A DNA stretch of 64,000 nt, from positions 182,615 through 246,614 of the forward strand of contig CAWIDT010000012.1 in the NCBI GenBank assembly GCA_963834945.1, given 5' to 3'. This DNA is from R-RK-3 sp963834945 (GTDB lineage: Bacteria > Pseudomonadota > Alphaproteobacteria > Rhizobiales > Rhodomicrobiaceae). This document shows positions 45,272 to 55,363 of the stretch, in pieces. Position numbers and translations under genes: made by a program. Position 1 is the stretch's first letter, and every line of letters begins with the position of its first letter. The notes below the pieces were generated by a model. The model was not told the DNA's origin and made no database searches. It was given only the letters and a program-made list of their open reading frames with translations.

Positions 45272-45299
45272 AAGCCCTCTCCGATGACGGAGAGGGCTT
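45272..45299 (-). terminator. Terminator of the HU gene
   Basis: An 11-base perfect stem AAGCCCTCTCC / GGAGAGGGCTT with a six-base loop; on the minus strand it is followed by TTTTCG. It lies 54 bases beyond the HU stop. Confidence 0.8.
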
Positions 45300-45353
45300 G
45301 TAGCGTCATCGGGCGCGGAGAAGAGCCGCGCCCCCGGCACATACATTTGGGTG

Positions 45354-45629
45354 TCAGCCGTTCAAGGCTTCCTTGAGGCCCTTGGCGGGCGCGAACTTGG
45401 CAACCTTGCTCGCGGGCACGTCGACGGTTTCGCCGGTGCGAGGATTGCGAGCGGTGGTCGCCTTACGATCTGCGACTTTGAAGTTACCGAAGCCCGGCAG
45501 GCGAACTTCCTGGCCTTCGAGCAGTGCCGATTGAATTTGCTTGATCATAGACTCAACCGCCGCAGCCGCTTTGTTCTTGTCGATCTGCGCGTCCTCGGCC
45601 ACAGCCGCGACCAAATCCGTCTTATTCAT
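45354..45629 (-). CDS. hup: DNA-binding protein HU
   Basis: A 91-residue histone-like protein that bends DNA and compacts the nucleoid. It begins MNKTDLVAAVAEDAQIDKNK, has the beta-arm core LPGFGNFKVADRKATTARNP with RTGETVDVPAS and ends KFAPAKGLKEAL. Location directly after lon and followed by a clear terminator is the standard alphaproteobacterial order. Confidence 0.96.
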   Translation of the reverse strand: MNKTDLVAAVAEDAQIDKNKAAAAVESMIKQIQSALLEGQEVRLPGFGNFKVADRKATTARNPRTGETVDVPASKVAKFAPAKGLKEALNG

Positions 45630-45888
45630 GGTTGTCCCTTTTCTTCATTCTCCATTGTACTCCCTACGCCACCTCGAGAGCCGGATGTCATGGCTTACTC
45701 GCAGGAGCTGCCCCGCGTACAGCCGGGTGACGCGTGCCGCCGGAACATCGAGAGTTCCGAACCGCACTGCCCATCCGGCGGGAATTACCCTCGCGGACGG
45801 AGCATTACCTTATCCAGATATTTTGACATTTGAAGCGGAACTTTTCCGGAGCCAACACGGAAAATCGAAGGAGAGCAACAAAAATGAG

Positions 45889-45918
45889 GCCGCGGCCGCG
45901 TTCGAACGCGGCCGCGGC
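45889..45918 (-). terminator. Perfect 30-base palindrome, lon terminator
   Basis: A GC-only arm (GCCGCGGCCGCG) and its inverse around a central TTCGAA form a perfect palindrome. On the minus strand it is followed by CTCATTTTTG, so it ends lon transcription. The uncorrected lon frame reads straight through it, a sign that the true stop lies before. Confidence 0.75.
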
Positions 45919-45934
45919 ATGTCTTAGTGTGCGG

Positions 45935-48352
45935 TTATACCAAGATCGGGCTACCGCCGGTGGAACCGCCGGCTTGCGAATCATGTCCACATCGTCCCAG
46001 ACGATCGCTTGCAGCTTCTGTCCGAGCGCAATCTCCAGAACCTGCTCCATCCGCGACACCGGGATGATGCAGAGCTGGTTCTTGACGCTGTCGGCGATCT
46101 CGGCCAGATCCTTGGCGTTTTCCTCCGGGATGATCACCGAGGTGATGCCGCCGCGCAGGGCCGCAAGCAGCTTTTCCTTCAAGCCGCCGATAGGCAGGAC
46201 GCGTCCGCGCAAGGTGATCTCACCCGTCATCGCCACGTCCTTGCGGACGGGCACGCCGGTCATGATCGACACCATCGCGGTGACCATCGCGACGCCGGCC
46301 GACGGGCCATCCTTCGGGGTCGCGCCCTCAGGGACGTGGACGTGGATGTCCTTGCGCTCGAACAGCGGCGGCTCGATGCCGAAATCGACGGCGCGCGAGC
46401 GGACATAGGCGTTCGCGGCCTGGATCGACTCCTTCATCACGTCGCGCAGGTTGCCTGTCACCGACACTTTACCCTTGCCGGGCATCATAACGCCTTCCAC
46501 GGTCAGCAATTCGCCGCCCGCTTCCGTCCATGCCAGGCCGGTGACCACGCCGACTTGATCCTCACGCTCGGCTTCGCCATAGCGGAACCGGGGCACGCCG
46601 AGAAACTCGGTGAGATTTGCCGTCGTGACGTCGACCTTGGTCTGCCGGCCGGCTTCGATCTCCTTCACTGCCTTGCGGGCAAGCTTGGCAATCTCGCGTT
46701 CGAGGCTGCGCACGCCGGCTTCGCGGGTGTAGCGGCGGATCAGCTCGATCAGCGCGCCGTCATCGACGCTCCATTCTTCCGCCTGCAGACCGTGGCCTTC
46801 GCGCTGGCTGGGAAGCAGGTGACGCTTAGCGATTTCCAGCTTCTCCAGCTCGGTATAGCCGGCGAGGCGGATGATCTCCATGCGGTCCATGAGCGCCGGC
46901 GGAATGTCGAGCGTGTTGGCCGTGGTGACGAACATCACGTTGGACAGGTCGTAATCGACCTCCAGATAATGATCGTTGAACTCGTTGTTCTGCTCCGGAT
47001 CGAGCACCTCAAGCAAGGCCGAGGCCGGGTCGCCGCGGAAATCGGCGCCCATCTTGTCGATTTCGTCGAGCAGGAACAGCGGGTTGACCTTCTTCGCCTT
47101 ACGCATCGACTGGATCACCTTGCCCGGCATCGAGCCGATATAGGTGCGCCGATGGCCGCGGATTTCCGCCTCGTCACGCACGCCGCCCGAGCGACATGCG
47201 CACGAATTCGCGGCCCGTTGCCTTGGCGATGGATTTGCCGAGCGACGTCTTGCCGACGCCGGGAGGGCCGACGAGGCACAGGATCGGGCCTTTCAGCGCG
47301 TTGGTGCGTTTTTGCACCGCAAGATATTCGACGATGCGCTCCTTGACCTTCTCCAGCCCATAATGATCGCCGTCGAGGATCTCCTGCGCCTCGTTGAGGT
47401 CAGTCTTGACCTTTCCCTTGGTGCCCCATGGGATGGACAGGAGCCAATCCAGATAGTTGCGCACAACGGTGGCTTCGGCCGACATCGGGCTCATCTGCCG
47501 CAGCTTCTTCAGCTCGGCGAGGGCCTTCTCGCGCGCTTCCTTCGAGAGTTTGGTCTTCTCGATCTTGTCCTCGAATTCAGCAATGTCGTCGCGGTCGTCG
47601 CCGTCGCCCAGCTCCTTCTGAATGGCCTTCATCTGCTCGTTCAGATAATATTCGCGCTGGGTCTTCTCCATCTGGCGCTTGACGCGGCTGCGGATCTTCT
47701 TCTCCACCTGCAGCACGGAGATCTCGCTCTCCATCTGCATGTAGACGCGCTCAAGCCGCTCCGAAATCGCGGTGATTTCGAGGATTTCCTGCTTTTCGGA
47801 GATTTTCACGGCCAGATGCGAGGCGATCGTATCGGCGAGCTTGGAATAATCGTCGATCTGCGAAACCGTGCCGAGAACCTCGGGCGAAATTTTCTTGTTC
47901 AGTTTCACATAGCTCTCGAACTGGGCGACCGTGGACCGGGCCAGCGCCTCGATCTCGTCCTTCGAGCCGACATTCTCCTTCACACGCTCGATCTCAGCCT
48001 CGAAATACGCCTCGTTCGAGGTGTAGTGCTTGATCATGGCGCGCGACGTACCCTCGACCAGCACTTTCACGGTGCCGTCCGGCAGCTTCAGCAGCTGCAG
48101 CACCGAGGCGAGCGTGCCCATGGAATAGATCGCGTCGAGTTCAGGCTCGTCGTCGCCGGCATTCTTCTGCGCCACCAGCAGGATCTGCTTGTCGGTCCGC
48201 ATGACCTCGTCCAGCGCCTGGATCGATTTTTCGCGTCCGACGAAGAGTGGCACGATCATATAGGGGAAAACGACGATGTCCCGCAGCGGCAGCACCGGGA
48301 AAGCTTCCGGCCGGCCTTCGCTTCCAGTCATTTGGCTATGATTATCGGTCAT
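45935..48352 (-). CDS. lon: ATP-dependent protease La (Lon), frameshifted
   Basis: Degrades misfolded and regulatory proteins. ATG 48352 follows AGGGAG and opens MTDNHSQMTGSEGRPEAFPV. The N-terminal domain, Walker A GPPGVGKTSLGKSIAKATG, the Walker B region, and the proteolytic dyad (Ser in KDGPSAGVAMVTA; Lys in PIGGLKEKLLAALRGG) are all present. The frame breaks near 47181: one extra G turns SLGGVRDEAEIRGHR into SLGRRA-stop. A second one-base loss near 45965 lets the frame run on through the terminator; repairing it ends at TAA 45935 (inferred). Either sequencing error or a real null allele. Confidence 0.9.
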
Positions 48353-48594
48353 CTGGAGTCTCCCTGGAAAGGCATGGCCGCGCAAACTTTACATCCTTGC
48401 GGATGTCTGGCGAATGAATGAACTGGTTTCCGATAATGGACTTGAGAGGTCTTTGACGGTCCGATGATAACGCCGATGGACCGCCTTCGGTTTGCCAGCC
48501 CCACGCAGAAAGTAAGTGGCTATCGGACTTGCCGAAATCAACTCCACCCTTCTGCGCTGCGCGGGACGTTTGAAACAGCTTGGGCAGCCTTTCG
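48353..48594. other. lon-clpX intergenic region
   Basis: About 240 bases containing the lon promoter. No gene or strong hairpin is seen, and no clear RpoH-type promoter was recognised by eye. Confidence 0.4.
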
Positions 48595-49854
48595 CTAAGC
48601 GCTGGATTCACCGGCGCGTTCGGAATAAATGCGGAGCGGCTTGGCTTTACCTTCCACGACCTCTGGGCTGATCACGACTTCTTCGACACCCTTGAGACCG
48701 GGAAGCTCGTACATGCTCTCCAGCAGGATGGACTCCATGATCGAGCGCAGGCCTCGCGCGCCCGTCTTGCGTTCGATAGCCCTGCGCGCGATCGAGCCAA
48801 GCGCATCCTCCGAAAGGGTGAGCTGAACGTCTTCCATGTCGAAAAGACGCTGATACTGCTTCAATAGCGCGTTTTTCGGCTCGCGCAGTATCCGTACCAA
48901 TGCGATTTCGTCGAGATCCTCAAGCGTCGCGATTACCGGCAGGCGGCCGATGAATTCCGGTATCAGGCCGAATTTCAGCAGATCCTCCGGCTCGACCTGG
49001 CGCAGCACTTCGCCCGTCCGGCGGTCGTCCGGCGATTGCACCTTCGCGCCGAAGCCGATGGCGGTGGACTTGCCGCGCTGGGTGATGATCTTCTCCAGCC
49101 CGGAAAAGGCGCCGCCGCAGATGAACAGGATGTTCGTCGTGTCCACCTGCAGGAATTCCTGCTGCGGATGCTTGCGCCCGCCCTGCGGGGGAACGCTGGC
49201 CACCGTGCCTTCCATGATCTTCAGCAGCGCCTGCTGCACGCCTTCGCCCGAGACGTCACGGGTGATCGACGGATTGTCGGATTTGCGGCTGATCTTGTCG
49301 ACCTCGTCGATATAGACGATGCCGCGCTGCGCCCGCTCGACATTGTAATCGGCCGATTGCAGCAGCTTCAGAATGATGTTCTCGACGTCCTCGCCGACAT
49401 AGCCGGCTTCGGTCAGCGTCGTGGCGTCGGCCATGGTGAATGGCACATCCAGAATGCGGGCGAGCGTCTGGGCGAGCAGCGTCTTGCCGCAACCGGTCGG
49501 GCCGACCAGCAGGATGTTCGATTTCGCCAGCTCGACATCGTTGTTTTTGCTGGCATGGTTGATGCGCTTGTAATGATTGTGGACGGCGACGGACAGCACC
49601 TTCTTGGCGTGTTCCTGGCCGATCACATAATCGTCAAGTATGTGGCAAATCTCCGAAGGAGTCGGCACACCGTCGCGGGACTTCACGTAGGAATTCTTAT
49701 TTTCCTCGCGAATGATGTCCATGCACAGCTCGACGCATTCATCGCAGATGAACACCGTCGGCCCCGCGATGAGCTTCCGGACCTCGTGCTGGCTCTTTCC
49801 GCAGAAGGAGCAGTAGAGGGTGTTCTTCGTATCGTTGCCGCTCGCCTTGCTCAT
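48595..49854 (-). CDS. clpX: ATP-dependent Clp protease ATP-binding subunit ClpX
   Basis: Unfoldase that feeds substrates into ClpP. The 419-residue protein begins with a zinc domain (Cys15, Cys18, Cys37, Cys40 in LYCSFCGK and FICDECVELC), then Walker A GPTGCGKTLLAQ, Walker B IVYIDEVDKISR, the pore loop AGYVGEDVEN and the C-terminal EFIGRLPVIATLEDLDE and KTGARGLRSIMESILL. It lies between clpP and lon in the standard order. Confidence 0.97.
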   Translation of the reverse strand: MSKASGNDTKNTLYCSFCGKSQHEVRKLIAGPTVFICDECVELCMDIIREENKNSYVKSRDGVPTPSEICHILDDYVIGQEHAKKVLSVAVHNHYKRINHASKNNDVELAKSNILLVGPTGCGKTLLAQTLARILDVPFTMADATTLTEAGYVGEDVENIILKLLQSADYNVERAQRGIVYIDEVDKISRKSDNPSITRDVSGEGVQQALLKIMEGTVASVPPQGGRKHPQQEFLQVDTTNILFICGGAFSGLEKIITQRGKSTAIGFGAKVQSPDDRRTGEVLRQVEPEDLLKFGLIPEFIGRLPVIATLEDLDEIALVRILREPKNALLKQYQRLFDMEDVQLTLSEDALGSIARRAIERKTGARGLRSIMESILLESMYELPGLKGVEEVVISPEVVEGKAKPLRIYSERAGESSA

Positions 49855-50223
49855 TCATTTACCTCAGTCGTTCCGGTGGAACTCGCCCAATCGACGCAGT
49901 TTAGTGCCACGCTAATTGCTCCTCCTCGTCCACCGCCCACCGGAAGGCGCACGGCGACCAGGCCTGTATGCTATTCGGGATATTCATCAAGATTTCTCTA
50001 ACTGCGAGTGTTTGCCGAAGTCGGGCGTTGGTCCGGCAGCGAAAGGGTGGGAAGTTCAGCACGCAACCCTCACAAGGCAAAAACACTCTCCTGACAAAGA
50101 TCCGCTCCAGCGAGCGGAAACCGGGCAAGCCCAGCAACTCGTCCCGTCGCAGCGCGAGGGACCGGATCAGTGGCCATCCGCGCCGCTTCTGAATCCTATT
50201 CTCCGCATCAATTCATCCATTAG
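49855..50223. other. clpX-clpP intergenic region
   Basis: A 369-base gap between clpP and clpX, long enough for a separate clpX promoter. No coding sequence or strong repeat is seen. Confidence 0.4.
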
Positions 50224-50877
50224 TCAACCCGTCCTCGCGGCAGGGTGGTGATCGACTCCTCGTTCGGCTAGGCGTTTGGTCAGCACTTCGTCGATCAAAC
50301 CGAATTTTTGCGCCCCTTCCGCCGTCATGAAATTGTCGCGATCGAGCGCGTCCGCAATAACCTGTACGGGTTGCCCCGTATGCTTGGCATAGACCTCATT
50401 GAGCCGCTGGCGGATGGCGAGGATCTCCCTGGCGTGGCGCTCGATGTCGCTCGCCTGTCCCTGGAAGCCGCCGGAGGGCTGATGCACCATGATCCGCGCA
50501 TGCGGCAGAGCGTAGCGCATGCCCGGCTCTCCTGCTGCCAGCAGCAGCGATCCCATCGAGGCGGCCTGGCCGACGCACAGCGTTGCCACCGGCGGGCGAA
50601 TGAACTGCATCGTGTCGTAGATGGCCATGCCGGAGGTCACGACGCCGCCGGGCGAATTGATGTACATGGCGATTTCCTTCTTCGGGTTCTCAGCCTCCGC
50701 GTAAAGGAGCTGAGCCACCACGAGGGAGGCAAGGTGATCTTCGATCGGGCCGGTGACGAAAATGATCCGCTCTTTCAGCAGCCGCGAATAGATGTCGTAG
50801 GCGCGCTCGCCGCGATTGGTTTGCTCGACGACCATCGGCACCAGCGTCTGCATATAAAAATCCATTGGATCGCGCAT
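50224..50877 (-). CDS. clpP: ATP-dependent Clp protease proteolytic subunit
   Basis: Serine protease barrel of ClpXP, essential for cell-cycle proteolysis in many alphaproteobacteria. The 217-residue protein has Ser108 in VGQAASMGSLLLAAG, His132 in ARIMVHQPSGGFQG and the Asp of DALDRDNFMTAEGA; MYINSPGGVVTSGMAIYDTM is typical. ATG 50877 has GGAG eight bases upstream; a GTG three codons earlier is less likely. Confidence 0.96.
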   Translation of the reverse strand: MRDPMDFYMQTLVPMVVEQTNRGERAYDIYSRLLKERIIFVTGPIEDHLASLVVAQLLYAEAENPKKEIAMYINSPGGVVTSGMAIYDTMQFIRPPVATLCVGQAASMGSLLLAAGEPGMRYALPHARIMVHQPSGGFQGQASDIERHAREILAIRQRLNEVYAKHTGQPVQVIADALDRDNFMTAEGAQKFGLIDEVLTKRLAERGVDHHPAARTG

Positions 50878-50968
50878 GGCTTCCACTCCAAAATTATCCG
50901 GCGGCGCGGCCGCCTCTCGATCCGCAAGCTCGATGATTCGTCTTATCGAATATAGAACGCCGCGGTGC

Positions 50969-52435
50969 TTAACGCTCCATTAAGGATGGCGGCGCGGCAC
51001 TGACGACTGCGCGCCCGCCTATCCATCGATGATGATGATGATGATGGTCGTGATCGTGGTCATGGTCGCAGTCCGGGCCGTGAACGTGCTCGTGCTCGTG
51101 ATCGTCAGCCTTGAACAATTCCTCGGCGGAGACTGTCTTTTCCTTCACATTCGCGAGTTCCAGCGTGAAATCGACAACCTTGTCCTCAAAGATCGGCGCA
51201 CGCAGTTCCATCAGTGCGTTTGGGTTCTTCTTGTAGAATTCGACGACCTTACGCTCCTGACCCGGATATTGCTGCGCCCGCTGCATGATGGCGCGCCGGA
51301 CCTCTTCGTCCGTGACCTTGATTTCATTGCGCTGGCCGATCTCGGAGAGCACGAGGCCGAGGCGAACCCGGCGCTCGGCCATGGCGCGATATTCCTCGCG
51401 GGCCTTTTCTTCCGTGCTGCCTTCGTCCTCGAAGGACTTCTTGGCGCGCTCAAGATGCTGAGTCACCTCTTTCCAGACCGCTTCGAATTCATTCTCCACC
51501 AATGAGGGCGGCAGCTCGAATTTATGCGCTTCATCCAGAGCATCGAGCAAGGAGCGCTTGGCCCGGTTGCGGGAGGCCTCGGAATAATCCTTGGAGATAC
51601 GGTCCTTCAGGGCGTCCTTCAACTTTGCAAGGGAATCGAGACCTAGCGATTTCGCGAATTCGTCGTCGGCGCCCGGAAGACGCGGTCCGGCGACCTCCTT
51701 GACCGTTACATCGAATTGCGCGTCCTTTCCCGCAAGATGGGCGGCCTGATAATTTTCGGGGAACGACGCGGTTACCATCCGCTGCTCGCCGGCCTTGGCG
51801 CCGGCAAGTCCTTCCTCGAAGCCGGGAATGAACATGCCGCGGCCGAGAATCACATGAGCGTCTTCCGCCGAGCCGCCTTCGAACGGCTCGCCGTCGATCT
51901 TGCCGACGAAGTTCACCGTCAGCCGGTCGCCGGTTTCGGCGGGACCGTCCTTCTGGTCATAGGCCATGTTGGCTTCGCGCATCCGGTCGATGGCCTTGTC
52001 GATTTCCTCAGCGCCAACGGGCGCGACCGGCCGCTCGACTTCGAGCTTCTTCAGATCGGTCAGCTCGATCTTCGGCAGCACTTCGAACGACATGATGAAT
52101 TCAAGATCATGCTCGCCATCCATTACGTCGTTGACGGTGCCTTCATCTTCGGGCAGCCGGATATTGGGCTGGAAGGCGGGGCGCTCGTCGCGGCCCGACA
52201 GCGCCTGCGAGGTGGTTTCCTCGACCGCCTGCTGCACGACCTCCGCCATGGCGGAGCGCCCGTACACCTTCTTGATATGATCGAGCGGAACTTTCCCCGG
52301 CCGAAAGCCCTTCAGGTGTACTTTATCCTTGAGTTCGTCGAGCTTGGTGCTCAAACGCTCGTCCAGTTCCTGGGCGCCGATGACGATCTTCAACTCGCGC
52401 TTCAATCCCTCGGACAGGGTTTCGGTGATTTGCAT
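50969..52435 (-). CDS. tig: Trigger factor with histidine-rich tail
   Basis: Ribosome-bound chaperone and prolyl isomerase. The ribosome-binding motif lies in HLKGFRPGKVPLDHIKKVYG; an FKBP-type domain follows (GDRLTVNFVGKIDGEPFEGG, MFIPGFEEGLAGAKAGEQ), then the helical arm region. At 488 residues it is longer than E. coli Tig (432). The extra C-terminus is extremely His/Asp-rich (DDHEHEHVHGPDCDHDHDHD then six His in a row) before a short tail RWIGGRAVV..., which may itself come from a one-base shift near the natural stop. The tail could bind Ni or Zn. Confidence 0.93.
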   Translation of the reverse strand: MQITETLSEGLKRELKIVIGAQELDERLSTKLDELKDKVHLKGFRPGKVPLDHIKKVYGRSAMAEVVQQAVEETTSQALSGRDERPAFQPNIRLPEDEGTVNDVMDGEHDLEFIMSFEVLPKIELTDLKKLEVERPVAPVGAEEIDKAIDRMREANMAYDQKDGPAETGDRLTVNFVGKIDGEPFEGGSAEDAHVILGRGMFIPGFEEGLAGAKAGEQRMVTASFPENYQAAHLAGKDAQFDVTVKEVAGPRLPGADDEFAKSLGLDSLAKLKDALKDRISKDYSEASRNRAKRSLLDALDEAHKFELPPSLVENEFEAVWKEVTQHLERAKKSFEDEGSTEEKAREEYRAMAERRVRLGLVLSEIGQRNEIKVTDEEVRRAIMQRAQQYPGQERKVVEFYKKNPNALMELRAPIFEDKVVDFTLELANVKEKTVSAEELFKADDHEHEHVHGPDCDHDHDHDHHHHHHRWIGGRAVVSAAPPSLMER

Positions 52436-52501
52436 GGGAATTCTTATCTTCCGGAAATTCGGTTTACTGGCTTAGCTCGTCGCGTGGTGCGCTGGAATAT
52501 A

Positions 52502-52586
52502 TGGTGCGGGCGGAGGGACTTGAACCCCCACGACTTTCGTCACTGGAACCTAAATCCAGCGCGTCTACCAGTTCCGCCACGCCCGC
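52502..52586 (-). tRNA. tRNA-Leu (anticodon UAG)
   Basis: An 85-base tRNA on the minus strand. The acceptor stem GCGGGCG pairs with CGCCCGC and the 3' end ACCA is encoded. The anticodon stem CTGGA/TCCAG encloses loop TTTAGGT with anticodon TAG. A long variable arm of the leucine type (TGACGAAAGTCG) and T loop GGTTCAAGTCC are present. It lies just upstream of tig, as in many Hyphomicrobiales. Confidence 0.95.
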
Positions 52587-52722
52587 AAAGGCGCCGCGCG
52601 ACCGACGTGGACCGGTCTATAACACAGCGTTTTTCGCTGCGGCTACAGAATAAATGCTTTACGTAGGCCTTACGTAACCGCGCCTCGATCCCGATGTGAC
52701 GGCGAGAAGAAGGCGTATCGGA

Positions 52723-53757
52723 ATGTCGATCACACCATCGGTCATCGAAGCGATCGGAAACACGCCGCTGATCCGGCTCCGCCGGGCGTCGGAGGAGACC
52801 GGCTGCGAAATTTTGGGCAAGGCCGAATTCATGAATCCCGGCCAGTCGGTCAAAGATCGCGCCGCGCTGTTCATAATTCAAGATGCGGTCGCGCAAAGGG
52901 CAGTTGCGGCCGGGCGGCGTGATCGTCGAAGGCACCGCCGGCAATACCGGCATCGGCATCGCCGTCGTCGCCAATGCGCTGGGTTATCGCTCGGTGATCG
53001 TCATCCCGGAAACGCAGTCGGAGGAGAAGAAGGACGCGTTGCGGCTGCTCGGGGCGCAGCTCGTCGAAGTACCGGCCGTGCCCTATCGCAACCCGAACAA
53101 TTACGTCAAATATTCGCAGCGGCTTGCCGAGCATCTGGCCCGAGACCGAGCCGAACGGCGCATTCTGGGCGAATCAGTTCGACAATGTCGCCAATCGCGA
53201 CGGCCACAAGCGCAACGACCGCAGAGGAGATCTGGGCGCAGACCGGCGGCGAGCTCGACGCGTTCATTTGCGCTGTCGGCACCGGCGGTACGCTGGGCGG
53301 CGTGTCCATGGGGCTGAAGGCGAAGCGCCGCGATATCGTCATCGGCCTCGCCGACCCGATGGGCGCGGCGCTCTACAGCTATTACACCACTGGCGAGCTG
53401 AAATCCGAGGGCTCCTCGATCACGGAGGGCATCGGACAAGGCCGCATTACCGCCAATCTCGAAGGGGTCGAGGTGGAGAGGGCTTATCGGATCCCCGATG
53501 CGGAGGCCGTGGAGCGGGTATTCCAGATGCTGGAGGAGGAAGGCCTTTGCCTCGGCGGATCCAGCGGCATCAATGTGGCGGGTGCGGTGCGGCTGGCTCG
53601 CGATCTGGGTCCGGGCCATCGCATCGTCACCGTGCTGTGCGACTATGGCACGCGCTATCAGAGCCGCCTGTTCAATCCATCCTTCCTGCGGGAAAAGAAC
53701 CTCCCCGTTCCCAACTGGCTTGAACTCGAGACGAGGCTGCCGGAGGTTTTCGTCTGA
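52723..53757 (+). pseudogene. cysK: Cysteine synthase A, frameshifted
   Basis: Makes cysteine from O-acetylserine and sulfide. The N-terminus is intact from MSITPSVIEAIGNTPLIRL, with the PLP lysine in NPGQSVKDRAAL. Near 52900 the frame changes; the next part, GGVIVEGTAGNTGIGIAVVA and VIVIPETQSEEKKDALR, is in another frame. A further shift near 53140-53215 restores TAEEIWAQTGGELDAFICAV through LELETRLPEVFV in the first frame. Net shift is zero, so an open but scrambled frame spans the gene. All conserved segments survive, pointing to a few single-base errors or very recent decay. It follows tRNA-Leu and precedes the sulfurtransferase gene. Confidence 0.88.
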
Positions 53758-53901
53758 TCGCCTCCCAACACTCCTCCCGCCGTTAACCTTTGCCGCAGCG
53801 GCCTTGACGCAAAGACTTCGGTGAGGAAGATAATCCTATGGTCCATCGAAAATTGTGCGTGCCGGCTTCCGATTCGGGGGCGGCACCCGTGAGGAATCCT
53901 T

Positions 53902-54750
53902 ATGCAAAGTCCCGTCCACTGGCTGGTTGAAACCGACTGGCTCGCCGAACATCTGAGCGCGCCCGACATCATCGTTCTCGACGCGACGATGCATCTGCCG
54001 GGGGCCGGGCGCGACGCGGCGGCGGAATTCACCGAAGCGCATATTCCCGGCGCGCTGTTTTTCGACATCGAGGAGATTTCGGACAACGCCAGCGCCCTGC
54101 CGCACATGCTTCCGGCGCCGGAGAAGTTCTCTTCGCGCGTGCGCAAGATGGGCATCGGCGACGGGATGCGGGTGGTCGTCTACGACAAGACCAACATGTC
54201 CGGCGCGGCGCGCGCCTGGTGGATGTTCCGGGTCATGGGGCTGAAGGACGTCGCCGTGCTCAATGGCGGCTTCGGCAAATGGCAGGCTGAGGGCCGGGCC
54301 GTCGAGAGCGGCGAGCCGCGCCGCCGCAGCGAGCGCCATTTCACCGCGCGGATGAATTCCGGGCTTGTACGCGACCTCGACGACATGAAGCGGCTGCTCG
54401 ACAGCGGCGCGATGCAGATCGTCGATGCGCGCGCTGCCCGCCGTTTCGCCGGGACCGATCCGGAACCGCGCCAGTTGGCGCGTCTCGGGCACATTCCCGG
54501 CTCGAAGAATGTGCCGTTCACAGGGCTGTTCAACAAGGACGGCACGATGCGGACGGCCGGAGAAATCGAGGCGATCTTCGCGGCAAGCGGCGTCGATAGT
54601 GCCAAGCCGGTGGTTGCGAGTTGCGGGTCGGGCGTGACGGCTTGTGTGCTGGCGCTGGCGCTGGCCACGACGGGCAACGAGGCCGCCGCCGTCTATGATG
54701 GGTCCTGGGCCGAGTGGAGCGAAGCCGATACGCCGGTTGAGAGAGGCTGA
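53902..54750 (+). CDS. sseA: 3-mercaptopyruvate sulfurtransferase
   Basis: Two rhodanese domains in 282 residues. The N-terminal domain has VETDWLAEHLSAPDIIVLDA and VYDKTNMSGAARAWWMFRVMG; the C-terminal domain has the catalytic cysteine in CGSGVTACVLALAL, the six-residue loop CGSGVT being characteristic of mercaptopyruvate rather than thiosulfate sulfurtransferases. It moves sulfane sulfur from 3-mercaptopyruvate to thiols or cyanide. It lies 144 bases after cysK in the same direction, a sulfur-metabolism grouping. Confidence 0.93.
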   Translation: MQSPVHWLVETDWLAEHLSAPDIIVLDATMHLPGAGRDAAAEFTEAHIPGALFFDIEEISDNASALPHMLPAPEKFSSRVRKMGIGDGMRVVVYDKTNMSGAARAWWMFRVMGLKDVAVLNGGFGKWQAEGRAVESGEPRRRSERHFTARMNSGLVRDLDDMKRLLDSGAMQIVDARAARRFAGTDPEPRQLARLGHIPGSKNVPFTGLFNKDGTMRTAGEIEAIFAASGVDSAKPVVASCGSGVTACVLALALATTGNEAAAVYDGSWAEWSEADTPVERG

Positions 54751-54763
54751 GAAGCGCGGCGGG

Positions 54764-55363
54764 TCAGCGGTGGATGTTGTGCAGCATCTTCGGCAGCGCG
54801 AGCACGAGCCCGACGATCGCGCCGACGCAAAGGCTGATCAGCCATGGTTTCATCAGCGCGCCGCTATGGGCTTCGGCGAGCGAGGCGCCGGCAAAGGGCA
54901 GGATGATGGCCAAGCCGCCGACGAGGGAAATGGTGATAATCAAAGCAGGCACCAGCGCGGCGCGATAGGCGCGGGACAAACGGTTGGCATAGTGCCTGCG
55001 GAGTGCCGCGACAGCGGCGCGCCAGCCAAGCAGGAAGCCTGCCGCCACTCCGAGCGCCAGGCTTTGCCAGGATAGCAGTCCCAGCTGTGCGCCGAGCACG
55101 ATGCCGGCGATCAATCCGAAGACCGAGGACAAGGTGCAATAGACCGTCGCCTGCAATGCGGCTCCCCAGCCGGGTGGCCGTTGCGGGCGGGGCGCAGACG
55201 CGGGGCTCGGCGGCGGCGGCGTTTTCAGCGTCGCGCGCGGCTCGGCGCGAAGCACGAACGGATCGTGCCTGGGCGGCGGGGGCGGCGTGCGTCCGGTCAC
55301 GATGCCGCGCAGACGGCTGGCGGCCTCTTCCTCTTCCTGCTGCCGAACGATATCAGGGTCCAT
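54764..55363 (-). CDS. Membrane protein with proline-rich N-terminus, unrecognised
   Basis: A 199-residue protein. The first ~70 residues are cytoplasmic-looking, acidic then proline-rich (TPPPPPRHDPFVLRAEPRAT, PPPPSPASAPRPQRPPG). Four hydrophobic segments follow (VFGLIAGIVLGAQLGLL, SLALGVAAGFLLGW, LVPALIITISLVGGLAIILP, LISLCVGAIVGLVLALP). AAGGAG precedes the ATG at 55363. I do not recognise the family. It converges with sseA, their stops 14 bases apart. Confidence 0.75.
   Translation of the reverse strand: MDPDIVRQQEEEEAASRLRGIVTGRTPPPPPRHDPFVLRAEPRATLKTPPPPSPASAPRPQRPPGWGAALQATVYCTLSSVFGLIAGIVLGAQLGLLSWQSLALGVAAGFLLGWRAAVAALRRHYANRLSRAYRAALVPALIITISLVGGLAIILPFAGASLAEAHSGALMKPWLISLCVGAIVGLVLALPKMLHNIHR

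Noticed and set aside
44995..45342. A 115-codon minus-strand frame beyond HU
   Set aside because: It runs through the HU terminator and has no family resemblance.
46009..48421. Two long plus-strand frames opposite lon
   Set aside because: They mirror lon codons and have no family resemblance; lon is obvious on the minus strand.
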